From NCBI GenBank assembly GCA_948144175.1, contig CANXME010002317.1, positions 1,116,001 through 1,180,000 on the forward strand: a DNA stretch of 64,000 nt. Reading direction: 5' to 3'. Under the pieces are notes generated by a model. That model saw nothing but the letters and a program-made list of their open reading frames with translations. It did no database searches and had not been told where the DNA came from. A program made the position numbers and the translations under genes. Every line of letters begins with the position of its first letter. Positions within the stretch are counted from its first letter, which is position 1. This DNA is from Closterium sp. NIES-65. Lineage: Eukaryota > Streptophyta > Zygnematophyceae > Desmidiales > Closteriaceae. This document shows positions 40,489 through 50,219 of this stretch, piece after piece.

Positions 40489-41346
40489 AGTCGTAGGAAC
40501 AACTAGCGCATACGGGTACTAACCGGTGCGTCCTAAAACGGTTGAGTGCGGTTCTTTGTGGTTGGATGCGGTTGAATGCGGTTGAGTGTGGCTGAATGCG
40601 GTTGATTGCGGTTGAGTGTGATTGAATGCGGTTGAGTGCGGTTACAGGGTGCAGGTGAGCGCACCTGGCGGTGGTTTTGGCTTTCCAGGTGGGGCTGCGG
40701 GTGGGGCAACAGGTGGGGTGGCGGGTACCAGGTGGGGCGGCAGTTTTACGTCATTGGGAGGGTGATAAGTGCTGGGGTGGCAGTTTCAGGGCGTGAGGAG
40801 GGTGTTCACGGTTGGGATGGGGGTAAGGTGGCCGACGACATGGAAGTTTGCGTTCTTGGGAAGGCGGGTTCCAGGGCGTGAGGATGGTGCTAACGCATGG
40901 GATGGCGGGTAAGGTGGCGGGCGACACGTGACGCGACTTCTAAATGGTGAAGGTGCGACATGTCAGCACGTGTGGTGGCGGGTTCCAGGTGAGGCCGCGA
41001 TGTCAGCACGAAAAATCGACGGGTGAGGCGACGGGCACAGGTAGCGGGTTCCTCCTCTACTCGCGAACAGCCGCGATGTACGTGCGGGCGACTACGCGTG
41101 CGTCTAGGGCGGCGCACGTAGGTCTGACGCGCGCTAGCGGGCTGGCGAGCAAATCGCGCGGGGCAGTAACGGGTGACGCACGGGGCAGAAACGGGTGACG
41201 CGAGGGGCAAACCGGGTGACGCGACGGGCTGAAAAACGGGTGACGCACGGGCTACGGGGCTACCGCGGCGCTTTGGGCCTTAGGGCGCTACGGACTAGGT
41301 CGGGTCATGGGGCGGTGGGCCCATCGGATCGCTTAGCTCTATACCA
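40489..41346 (-). other. Element I leader with short tandem repeats
   Basis: Two repeat blocks are clear: units close to GCGGTTGAAT or GCGGTTGAGT at 40536-40648, and CGGGTGACGC-type units at 41160-41250. The middle part is GC-rich without a convincing coding frame. The primer-like site TGGTATAGAGC lies next to the LTR (about 41336-41346, minus strand). Confidence 0.6.
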
Positions 41347-41494
41347 TGTTAAGAACTAACGAGCGTAAGAATTGACTAAGGAATTGAACGAACAAGCAAG
41401 ATATGTGAAACCCTAGCAAGAGTTCTAGCACAAGTGTAACAAAATGTACAACACCTAGACTAACATAAATAAACTATATAAATATAGTTTGACA
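41347..41494 (-). repeat. 5' LTR of element I (148 bp)
   Basis: On the minus strand it starts TGTCAAACTATA and ends TTCTTAACA, followed directly by TGGTATAGAGC. Its outer end abuts the gag gene of element J at 41494/41495, so I is inserted in J. Confidence 0.8.
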
Positions 41495-42310
41495 CCACCC
41501 TTGCCCTGTTTCCTTCCAGTCAGCGGCAGAGACGTCATCAGTGCCCTCAGAAACCGACATAGCAGCAGAAGCGCAGGTAGCAGTGAAAGTGGGAAGCTGG
41601 GGGGCGGCACACCCCGCAAAAAGACGAGGGGGCACTGCGTCAGTGGTGGAGGCAACGGAGAGGAGGTTATTCTTGATCTTCCCGAGAGATCGATAGTAAG
41701 CTCAGTGGGGTGCTTCTAGAGAAGCACGTCGCGGGCAATAACGAGGCTGTCAGGGAGGCGTGTGACTAACCAGTGCACAGTGAGCCAAATGGGTGGGGGG
41801 GCAACAAGAAGAGGCATTGGTGCAGGCCACACGGAAACCAGCGTCAAGCGAACGCAGGTGGGTCACGAGGTCGGACACAGTCACAAACGAGCCAAGGTCG
41901 GGGAACACGAACGGCATGAGGAGGCGACTGAGGGAGGTAGAGGAAGGGGTGGTATAGCGCGCAACAACAGCATCCCAAATCCCCTGCGCAGTCTCCACCT
42001 GGGCAAAGTGGACGGCCTTAGTCGGTGGAAGGAGCTCCGTTAGTGCAAGAGCAGCGGCAGCGTCGCGAGAGTCCCACACGTCTCTCGCCAAGACACAACG
42101 GTCGTAGTCCGCCTGCTCCGCACGAGTCGGCTCCGGGTCGGTCGAGAGGGGGTCGGGGGACAGGGGCGCCTTGAGGGCACCCGACGCGTGGGCTCACAAG
42201 GTGGCGCCGTCCTGACGCTGATTGGTGAGGTCGCGCGTGGTCTGGCGCTGCCAGGTACTGAACTCGATCGGGTGTCCCTCCGCATCGAAACGAAGGCGGC
42301 AAGACTCCAT
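41495..42310 (-). pseudogene. Element J Gag, truncated by element I
   Basis: ATG at 42310 (MESCRLRFDAEGHPIEF) begins a Gag of a third subfamily. An in-frame TGA occurs near 42195. The frame then reads ARDVWDSRDAAAALALTELL, VVARYTTPSSTSLSRLLMPFVF and VSDLVTHLRSLDAGFR, the typical capsid blocks. A G-tract frameshift near 41800 and the insertion of I at 41494 remove the rest. Confidence 0.75.
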
Positions 42311-43001
42311 ACTGGAGGCTAGGCTAGAGGCGGCTGGAGCACGGAGGAGTCGGAGCTAGGAACAAGGAGGGAAATGGAGGAGCGCCAGGTGTGGCGAGGC
42401 AAAAGACCGGTGGAGCTAGTGGCTAGGATCACGGAGTGACCTAGGCTAGGCGTCAAACGGCAAGGAACTCCAGATATGGGCGCTAGAGGCGATGAGCTAG
42501 TGGTTATACGGCTCTAACCTAGGCCATTGGCGAGAGAAGTGGATGCTAGCCGCTGAACTAGAGACCATTGGCAGTAAGAATGGTTGGGGCTCAGCGAACA
42601 GGGTGGTGGTGGGGAAAGGGACGAGTGCCAAGTGTGGGTGGGCGTCGGTAGGGCCCAATCTAAGGCAAGGGCGTGGGCTAAGGCGTGGGCGCGAGCTCGG
42701 CCTGTGTTGGGCACGGAGGGCGGGGCTAAGCACGGAGGGCGCGGACGGGGCAAAGGGCGGAGCTAAGCACGGAGGGCGCATGGCGCGGGGTAAGGCGCGA
42801 GCTAAGCCACGAGCTCGGGCGCGGGCTAGGCGCGGTCTAAAGCGCCAGGCGTGGGCTAAGGAGAGGGCGCGCGGCTCAGGCCTGGGATGGAGGGTGTGAG
42901 AGGCGCGGAGGCGTGCTAGGTGGGCAGAGGCTCCGCAACGAGCTACAGCAGGGCGCACGGGGCCCGCGACGAGCTAAAGCAGGGCGCACGGGGCTCTCAA
43001 A
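42311..43001 (-). other. Element J leader, GC-rich, interrupted by element K
   Basis: GC-rich degenerate direct repeats (GCGCGAGCTAAGGC-like units, 42660-42990). The leader is cut at about 43001 by element K and resumes at 48560-48731 with the same kind of sequence; the words GGGGCCCGCGACGAG occur on both sides (42955 region and 48560). Confidence 0.6.
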
Positions 43002-43124
43002 TGTCATATCTGCTATAGTTTGTTTAGGCTGTAGTGGGGTAGTTACTATGGGGTACAGTAAGTTTAGGGTTTCCTACTTGTACCCAACTCTTTCCTAGTT
43101 CAATCACTCTTGTTCATTCTAACA
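43002..43124 (+). repeat. 5' LTR of element K (123 bp)
   Basis: It runs from TGTCATATCTGC to CATTCTAACA and is followed by the primer-like site TGGTATCACGAGCC. It contains GGCTGTAGTGGGGTA, the GGGTACA / TGTACCC inverted repeat and GTTTAGGGTTT, whose reverse is a perfect telo-box. It differs from the 3' LTR at three positions. Confidence 0.85.
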
Positions 43125-44500
43125 TGGTATCACGAGCCTAGGTTGCCACCTAGGACCGCTTACTACTACGGGCCCAATATTCAGCTAGAAGCGCCCTCGT
43201 GCGCCCTACCTTATGTGCACCCTCGTGCGCCTTTCTCTGCTCGTGCGCCCTCGTGCGCCTTTTTCTGCTAGTGCGCCCTCGCGCGCCCCGCCCTTCGTTC
43301 TGCCCGCGCGGCGTCCTGCAGCCCTCGCGCTGCCTCCTGCTGCCCTAGGCCAGTGCGCCGCCCCTGCAAGCTAGTAAGGCCCTCGAGCCGCCCCTGCAGG
43401 TCCGTCAGGCCCCCGAGCCGCCTCTGCAGACCCGTCAGGCCCCCGAGCCGCCTCTGCAGGCCCGTCAGGCCTGAGAGCCGCCCCTGCAGGCCCGTCAGGT
43501 CGGCACGCTGCCCCTGTAGGACCACGCCGCCCTCGAGCAGCCTCTGCCTGACCACGCGCCACCCCTGCAGGCCCTCGCTGCCCGCACGCAGCCTCTGCAG
43601 GCCCGTCAGGCCAGCGCGCGACCCCGTCAAGTCACTGTCGCGGCCCCACCTTGTCGCTGACGTGGCCCCACCCTGCCGCGGTCGCGGCCCCGCCCTGCCG
43701 CCGACACGGACAGGCCCCGCCCTGCCGTGACGCGGCCCCGCCAGCCCTGCAGCTGACGCGGCTGTGCCCTACTGCGGACGCGGCCGCGCCCTTCTGCTGA
43801 CGCGACCGCGCCCTGCTACTGACGCAGCCGCGCCCAGCTGCTCGCCGCGTCGACCTGCCCGCGGCGTCGCCCCTGCCCGCCGCGTCGCCCCTGCCCGCGG
43901 CGTCGCCCCTGCCCGCCGCGTCGCCCTGCCCTACCCCGTGCCTGGCCCCTGGAGCAGCCGCCCTTGGAGCAGCCGCCCCTGCAGCAGCCGCCCCTGGCCC
44001 CTGGAGCAGCCGCCCCTGGCCCCTGGAGTAGCCGCACTTGCAGCCGCCCCTAGCCCTTAGAGCCGCCGCCCCTAGCCACTGGAGCAGCCGCCACTGCGGG
44101 AGCCGCCCCTGGCCCCTGGAGTAGCCGCCTCTGGAGCAGCCGCCCCTGGAGCAGCCGCCTCTGGAGCAGCCGCCCCTGGCCCTTGGAGCAGCCGCCCCTG
44201 CAGCAGCGACCGTCGCGGCCCTGTCCCTGCCCTGCACCAGCTGCCGTCGCGGCCCAGTCCCGCCCTGCAGCAACTGCGGCGGAGCTCCCTGCCGCGGTCG
44301 CGGCCCCGCCCTGCCGCTGTAGCGGCCCCGCAGTCGCCTCCGTCGTGCACCTGCCCTTCCCACCACTAGTGAGCACTGCCCTGCACGTGCTGCTACTGCT
44401 GTTACTACTTCTACTACTGCTACTGCTGCTCCTGCTGCTACTGCTTCTACTGCTGCTCCTGGCGTGGCCAGATGCAGCTCCAGGGCCGTCCGCGTGTGTC
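43125..44500 (+). other. Element K leader with two tandem-repeat blocks
   Basis: About 1.4 kb of C-rich repeats: units near GCCGCCTCTGCAGGCCCGTCAG at 43350-43620, and units near GGAGCAGCCGCCCCTGGCCC at 43940-44200, plus CTACTGCTG-type triplets at 44385-44460. Open frames on both strands here are composition artefacts. Confidence 0.6.
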
Positions 44501-44576
44501 CCTCATGCCTTAGCAGCTTCGTGAGTGGTACGCTAGTTGGGGTTGTCGGGGTGGCAGTAGTGGGAGTCGTCCTGGA

Positions 44577-46620
44577 GTGGGTAGTTTGGGAGTTTCTTGT
44601 AGTGGCCCGGTGCAGCAGCAGCGTCGTCTGCGCGAGACTCGTTCGCCCCAGCAGCTTCGTGAGTGGTACGCTCAGAGTAGAGGGTCGCTGGGTACTGCTC
44701 GCAGCCCGTATGTTATTAGCACAGGTGTCCGGACTGGTCAGCCTTGTGGAACGCCTGGTCACACAGAGTCTCGCTGCTTCGCCCGTCTGAGCGACGCTTG
44801 GCGTACAAAGTTTGGCGATGACACTGAGCTCCCCGACTAGGTGGAGCTGCTTAGGCACAGGGTAGATATCTTTGCTCTAGACTATGATGCTATTCTCACT
44901 GCACTGTATGCATTGTCTACTAGTGCCGAGGGAGCCTGTCACCTGTGTGTGCTGCCTGACCTCGGTATCCAATCTGCCGCTTCAGGTGCCGGTGAGGCTG
45001 CTGCTCTAGGTGCTTGTGCGTATAATGCTCCAGGTGCTGGTGAGGCTGTTGCTCTAGGCGCTCGTGAGTCTGCTACTTCAGGTGCTTGTGAGTCTGCGCC
45101 TTCAGGTACAACGTCTAGTGAGGCACTCCACACCTTCACACTGGACTCAGGTGCTTCCCGCTGTTTCTTTCGCGACCGCACTGCCCTAGAGCAGCTCCCT
45201 AGACTGGTTGCTGTCTCCCTGGCTGACCCCTCCGGGGGTCCGGTCCTTGCAACCTCCACCACTGCCCTCCCTTGTCCTGCTGTCCCGTCCGGCACACTGT
45301 CGGGCCTTTACCTCCCCTCATTCTCCACGAACTTGGTGGCAGGTTCTGCGCTCCAGGACGCGGGTGTTCACCAGTTCACCCCTGCCTACGAGCGTGTGAC
45401 ACACTGCACGTGTGCCCAGACGGGTCGTCACCTGGCTACCTTCAATCGGCAGCCAGGGTCGGACTTGTACACACTGACCACTGAGTCCCCTCAGGTAGCG
45501 GCGCCTACGTCTGCGTCAGGTCAGTTGTCCGCCCCCTGCTCGTGTCGCACCCTGTCGCACCAGACCGTCCTCTGGCGCCACTGCCTTGGTCACCCCTCAG
45601 TGCAGCGCCTTTGTGGCATGCACTCCTGGTACCTTGTCTCTGGTCTTCCCAGGGTTCTCCCTCCCCTCCCACCCTCGCCTGTTCCTCCCTGTCTTCCCTG
45701 TGTCGAGGGGCGGCAGCACGCCACTCCTCACTCCTCCTCGTTCCCTCCCACAAGGGCTCCCCTGCAGACTCTCCACCTGGACGTGTGGGGCCCAGCCCGC
45801 GTCCGTGGACAAGGCCACGAGCGGCACTTCCTGCTGGTCGTCGACGACTGCACGCGCTACACCACGGTCTTCCCCTTGCACACCAAGGGTGAGGTCCTTG
45901 ATGTTTTGATCCCTTGGATCCACGCGGCTCGTCTCCAGCTCCGCGAGCGGTTCCAGTCGGACTTTCCCGTCCTGCGTCTGCACTCTGACAGGGGTGGTGA
46001 GTTTTCCTCCGACCTCTTGGCAGCCTACTGTGCGGAGCACAGCATCCGCAAGACGTTCACACTTCCGGCCTCTCCACAGCAGAATGGGGTTGCTGAGCGC
46101 CGCATTGGCTTAGTCATGGAGGTCGCTCGTACCTCCATGATCCATGCGGCTGCCCCCCATTTCCTGTGGCCGTTTGCAGTGCAGTACGCCGCGCATCAGC
46201 TCAACCTGTGGCCCTGTGTCTCTGCTCCGGAGACCTCGCCCACACTGCGTTGGACGGGGGAGGTTGGCGATGCGTCGGTGTTCCGGGTCTGGGGATGTCG
46301 AGCCTTTGTCCGAGATACGTCCACGGACAAGCTCTCCTCCCGTGCCGTTCCCTGTGTCTTCCTTGGCTTTGTCCCTGGCACGCGTGGCTGGCAGTTTTAC
46401 CAGCCCACCTCGCGCCGTGTCCTGCCCTCTCATGACGTCACGTTTGACGAGTCGGTCCCCTTTTACCGTCTCTTCCCCTACCGCACTGCCCCGCCCCCCC
46501 CTCCGCCGCTCTTCCTCACGCCAGGAGCTGCTTCGGTAGACCCTCTACCTCCCCAGGGTCCTGCTCCCTCATATGTTTCCCAGGTAGACCCAGTCGAGCT
46601 TGTCGAGGTAGCTGTCAACG
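44577..46620 (+). pseudogene. Element K Gag end, protease and integrase
   Basis: A single plus frame reads the QQLREWYAQ block and a variant Gag zinc motif in which the first Cys is Ser and the rest is C-x4-H-x4-C. A TAG follows at 44838-44840 where sisters have Trp (PRW), then protease (LDSGASRCFFRD, about 45140), pre-integrase zinc region (CLPCVEG) and a complete integrase (LDVWGP, SDRGGEF, NGVAERRIG). The frame shifts near 46620 at the start of the linker. Apart from the TAG, protease and integrase look intact, so they might be usable only by readthrough. Confidence 0.85.
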
Positions 46621-47450
46621 CTGCAGCCTTTGGAGCGGCGCTCCTAGCACTGGGGTGCCGCCCGCTAGAGGCCCTGGTGCTGCTGGAGGTACTGGAGCCT
46701 CTAGTCCTGAAGGTGCTCGTACAGGCGGTACTGGAGCTGCTGGGACTGGGGGTTCTGCTGGAGCTGGACCTGGAGCTGCTGGAGCTGGTGCTACTGGAGG
46801 TGCTGCCGGTGCTGGAGCTGCTGGAGGTGCTGCTAGTGCTGGAGCTGGAGCTGGAGGTGCTGGAGGTGCTGGGGCTGCCGGTGGAGCTGAGGCCACTGGG
46901 CCTACTTGAGTTGGTGTAGCTGCTGACCCAGGGGTTGGTGCTGCAGGGGCTGGAGCTGGAGGTGCTGACGCTCGTCCTCCTGCAGGTGCTGGAGCCGACG
47001 GTGCGGTTGGAGCTGGTACTACTGGGGGTCCTGGAGTTGGCACTACTGGAGCTGCTGGTAGTGCTCCGGGAGTTGGAGCTCCTGCTAGGGGTTCTGGTGC
47101 TGTCTCTGCTGGTTCTGCAGGCGCTTCACGACCGCGACCGTACTTCGTTCCGCTCCTTCAGCAGGTTCTTGGTCAGCCTCCTCCTCTTTGTCCTGCTCCC
47201 TCCTTAGAGTGTCCTCCGCCTGTCCAGTCGCAGGCACAGTTGCAGCCTGCCTCGCCACTTCCTAGTCCTTCTCCCTACACTGGTCCGACAGGAGGTCTTA
47301 CGGAGCGTTGTGAGCCTGAGTCTCGTCCTGTGTCGCCTGAGGCTCGTTCTGTGTCACCTGTTCGTCCTGCTCGCACTCGTCGTCGTGTCCCGCGTCAGCG
47401 TCCTCCTACTGTCCCAGGCACTCACCAGATGACGCTTCATCTTTCCACTG
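46621..47450 (+). pseudogene. Element K integrase-RT linker, Gly/Ala repeats
   Basis: In the correct frame (46655 onward) this is a Gly/Ala-rich spacer (GAGGAGAAGGA units) with one TGA near 46910, followed by the conserved segment RPRPYFVPLLQQVLG and a Pro/Arg-rich stretch (ERCEPESRPVSPEA). The Leu/Glu/Val-rich reading of the same DNA in the neighbouring frame is a shadow. Confidence 0.7.
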
Positions 47451-48193
47451 CTCCCCTGGCTACAGGTCACTCGCTCTCAGCTCCACCTTCGGACGAGTCG
47501 AGTGGTCCTTACCTAGAGCTAGTTGGCTGTCTCATGTACCTGATGACTTGCACTCGTCGTGGCCTTGCGTACCCTCTTGGCCTTCTGGCTCGCTACGTGG
47601 CTCCTGGTCGGCACCAAAAGGTGCACATGGATGCTGCTAAGAGGGTAATGTGCTGCTTGTGCAGTATATCAGGCATGGGACTCATGCTTGGAGGGAGGAG
47701 CTCAGTTGTCCTCACTGGGCACTCAGACGCTTCTTGGGTTGACGACCAGGCTACTCAGCGGTCGTCACAGGGTTACACTTTCAGCCTTGGCTCTGGTTCA
47801 GTTTCTTGGCGTTCTACACGCTCGTCTTCAGTTCTCAGCTCCAGTTGTGAGGCTGAGATCTACGCCACAGCCATGGCTGCACAGGAGTTATGCTGGCTCA
47901 CCTACCTACTGACGGACTTGGGAGAGCGGCCTCGTTCTCCTCCAGTGCTGTACGTCGACAACAAGGCTACCATTGCCTTGTGTGAGGAGCACAGACTGGA
48001 GCACAGAACGAAGCACATCACTCTGCGTTACTTCCTGGCTTGAGAGTTGCAGCAGTGTGGTCAGCTTCTTCTGCGTTACGTGGCCACCCGGGCCAACACT
48101 GCTGATACATTCACCAAGGCACTTCAGTCTGGTGATCATCAGCGCTTCTGCACTATGCTAGGGCTTGTTCCCACTTTTCCTCACTTGCTGTAG
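47451..48193 (+). pseudogene. Element K RNase H with reverse transcriptase deleted
   Basis: After the STAPL block (about 47455) the frame jumps directly to ATGHSLSAPPSDES (about 47460), which in M lies some 1.2 kb further on, so the RT catalytic core is removed in frame. RNase H follows: GCLMYLMTCTR, TGHSDASWVDDQATQRSSQGY, SSSCEAEIYA, VLYVDNKATIALC. A TGA at 48041-48043 replaces an Arg codon of the FLARELQ block. The rest continues in frame to TAG at 48191-48193. Confidence 0.85.
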
Positions 48194-48436
48194 GCTTTGC
48201 TTGTACTGTGATAAATGTACATATATATATATACCTGCATGCTTGCTTTGCTAGGTAGAGATCACTGTGATGTTTGTGCTGCATATATGCCTCTGCATGT
48301 GAACTGGCCTTTTGGCCCTCTTCTTGTGCTCAGTGTGTGTGGAGACGTTGTGATCCACCCTGAGCTTGCTTTGCCTTTCTTGATTGGTCTTGTGACCCCT
48401 TGCTCTCCCCCACTTTGCCTATGGGGGTGTGCCAAA

Positions 48437-48559
48437 TGTCATATCTGCTGCAGTTTGTTTAGGCTGTAGTGGGGTAGTTACTATGGGGTACAGTAAGTTT
48501 AGGGTTTCCTACTTGTACCCAACTCTTTCCTAGTTCAATCACTCTTGTTCATTCTGACA
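48437..48559 (+). repeat. 3' LTR of element K (123 bp)
   Basis: It runs from TGTCATATCTGC to CATTCTGACA and is preceded by the polypurine tract CCTATGGGGGTGTG (about 48418-48431). Three differences from the 5' LTR imply a moderately recent insertion. Confidence 0.85.
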
Positions 48560-48731
48560 GGGGCCCGCGACGAGTTAAGGGCGGAAGCACGAGACGGAGG
48601 GCAAGTTTCGCAGGGCGAGGAGGGCGCGTTTCAGAGGGCGCGGAGGGCACGACGAAAGGCTAGAGCGTGCAGCGCGCTAGAGTGCGAGCTAGGCTAGTCT
48701 AGGCTAGGATACTATACCTGCTCTGATGCCA

Positions 48732-48835
48732 TCTTAGAAATAAAGTGCAACGGAATGTCGAGAGTGGGAAGGCAAGGCAGTACAAACATGACAACTTAAT
48801 TGAGTTGTATCCACTAAGCAGCACCTCACTACAGA

Positions 48836-48869
<34 letters not shown>

Positions 48870-48877
48870 ATTTGACA
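48732..48877 (-). repeat. 5' LTR of element J with a 31-base A tract
   Basis: On the minus strand it starts TGTCAAATG, immediately enters a run of 31 T (A at 48838-48868 on plus), continues AGTCTGTAGTGAGG and ends TATTTCTAAGA, next to TGGCATCAGAGC (48721-48731), a one-base variant of the initiator-Met primer site. The A tract is probably slippage or an inserted homopolymer. Confidence 0.65.
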
Positions 48878-49520
48878 TCTCGCGTCAAGTGTTTGGCCTG
48901 TGGCATGACCGACTATCCAGTCGTGGATGATTGAATCATCATGTGAACCTGACGATGACAGGACGACACGTGCAAGCGACGCCGTGAATCATTGTATTTC
49001 TCCTAGGGCTGACGTTTCATATTAGGCCTCCCTGATTCCGAGGAAAAAAATTCCCCTCTACTATGAGTGCACATTTTTCTGAATTACGCTACCTTGATTG
49101 CTCAGGGTTGAGAAGTATATAACTTCGATTGTTCAGGGTCGAAAATTGAATATCAGGGTATTAACGCGCCCTTTGTTACCGGGGAAAAATATCGCTCTGT
49201 GTAAAGTCTGCGCTCTGTGTTTTGCGCACACTTTGAGCGCGCTAATTTCCACCCGTTTAATTCTACAAAATAGTATCTATCCACACGTTTTAGTGTGGGG
49301 AAGAGACGAGCGATTTTGGTCCAAACATTCCGACTCGATACCACAGATGTGCCAAGTTTTTTATTCGCCGAGTACCTGAATGTCGCCAACATCGCCGTGC
49401 GAAACGCTAAAAAAGTTCTGGTAACTTCATACACACGCAATTACGTCAGTAGAACAACTTACTCGCAATTTGTGTACACGCGTATCAGACATGCTGATCT
49501 CCGCCGCTCACGCACTTGTA
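48878..49520. other. Unassigned AT-richer spacer
   Basis: About 640 bases without similarity to any element recognised here. Two overlapping open frames of under 100 codons (49098-49379 plus, 49153-49440 minus) show no motifs. It could be the pre-insertion target DNA of J or a decayed element. Confidence 0.45.
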
Positions 49521-49984
49521 TGTTAGAGTTCTAGGTGGGAATGATGAGACTATCGAGAGTGTTTGATACAAGGGAAAACCCTAAGGGGTTGTACCCTACA
49601 TTGGCTACCCCACTTCAGCCTAAATAATCAAGTATAACATATATAGTTTGTGTTACGAGTGCAATTGAGTGATCGAGCGAGAATTGCACTATCGAAGCAA
49701 GAGTAGAATGAGCGAAGGCATGAGCGAAGAATATATAGCAAAATTACAGTGGTAACGGTAATGGACTGTGGTTGTCGCGCGACGGGCGTGGGACTGAGGT
49801 TTGGGGAAATGTCGAAGCGGAGGTCCGAAGCGCGGGTTACCCGCCGAGCCGTGAGGTCGGGGTGTGACGTGCGAAGGTGGCGGGAGGTTTGTCAATACGA
49901 GCGTTGCGAGTGGTAACGCTGCTGACTGTGGTGCTACAGTGGTGTACACGCTAAGTAAGGAAAAGGAATTTTCCTAAAAAATTG
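49521..49984 (-). repeat. Copia 3' LTR relic with a 330-bp insert (end of element L or of a fused element)
   Basis: On the minus strand TGTCAA follows the polypurine tract CCTATGGGGGTG (49985-49997). LTR-like sequence then resumes at about 49650 (AAACTATATATG, TTAGGCTGAAGTGGGGTAGCC, AGGGTACAACCCCTTAGGGTTTT) and ends CTCTAACA at 49521. The 49651-49979 piece between them has no LTR similarity and seems inserted. The LTR is only loosely similar to the 5' LTR of L (62526-62657). Confidence 0.5.
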
Positions 49985-50219
49985 ACACACCCCCATAGGA
50001 AAAGTGGGGGAGAACAAGGGGTCACAAGACCAGTCAAGAAAAGCAATGCAAGCTCAGGGTGGATCACAACGTCACCATATACTCTGAGCACAAGCAAAAG
50101 GGCCACAAGGCCAGTTCACATGCAGAGGTATATATGCAACAACAACAGTACAGTGATCACTACCTAGCAAGAGTAAACATGCAGGCATATATATATATAT
50201 ATCACAGTAGAACCAGAGT

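Larger units (their letters stand above)
43002..48559 (+). mobile_element. Element K: non-autonomous copia with both LTRs
   Basis: Two 123-bp LTRs (43002-43124 and 48437-48559) enclose a leader, the end of Gag, protease, integrase, linker and RNase H. The Gag capsid domain is absent, and about 1.2 kb corresponding to the reverse transcriptase is missing compared with element M. A possible duplication GGGGC (42990-42994 and 48560-48564) flanks it, with seven extra bases (TCTCAAA) before the 5' LTR. K is inserted in the leader of J. Confidence 0.85.

Noticed and set aside
43632..44858. 408-codon minus-strand frame and other long frames in GC-rich leaders (for example 52462-53160)
   Set aside because: Stop codons are rare in these compositions. 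The frames span leader repeats and antisense of gag, and match no domain.
49153..49440. Possible small gene on the minus strand (95 codons)
   Set aside because: No recognisable motif, and overlapping frames of similar length occur on the other strand.
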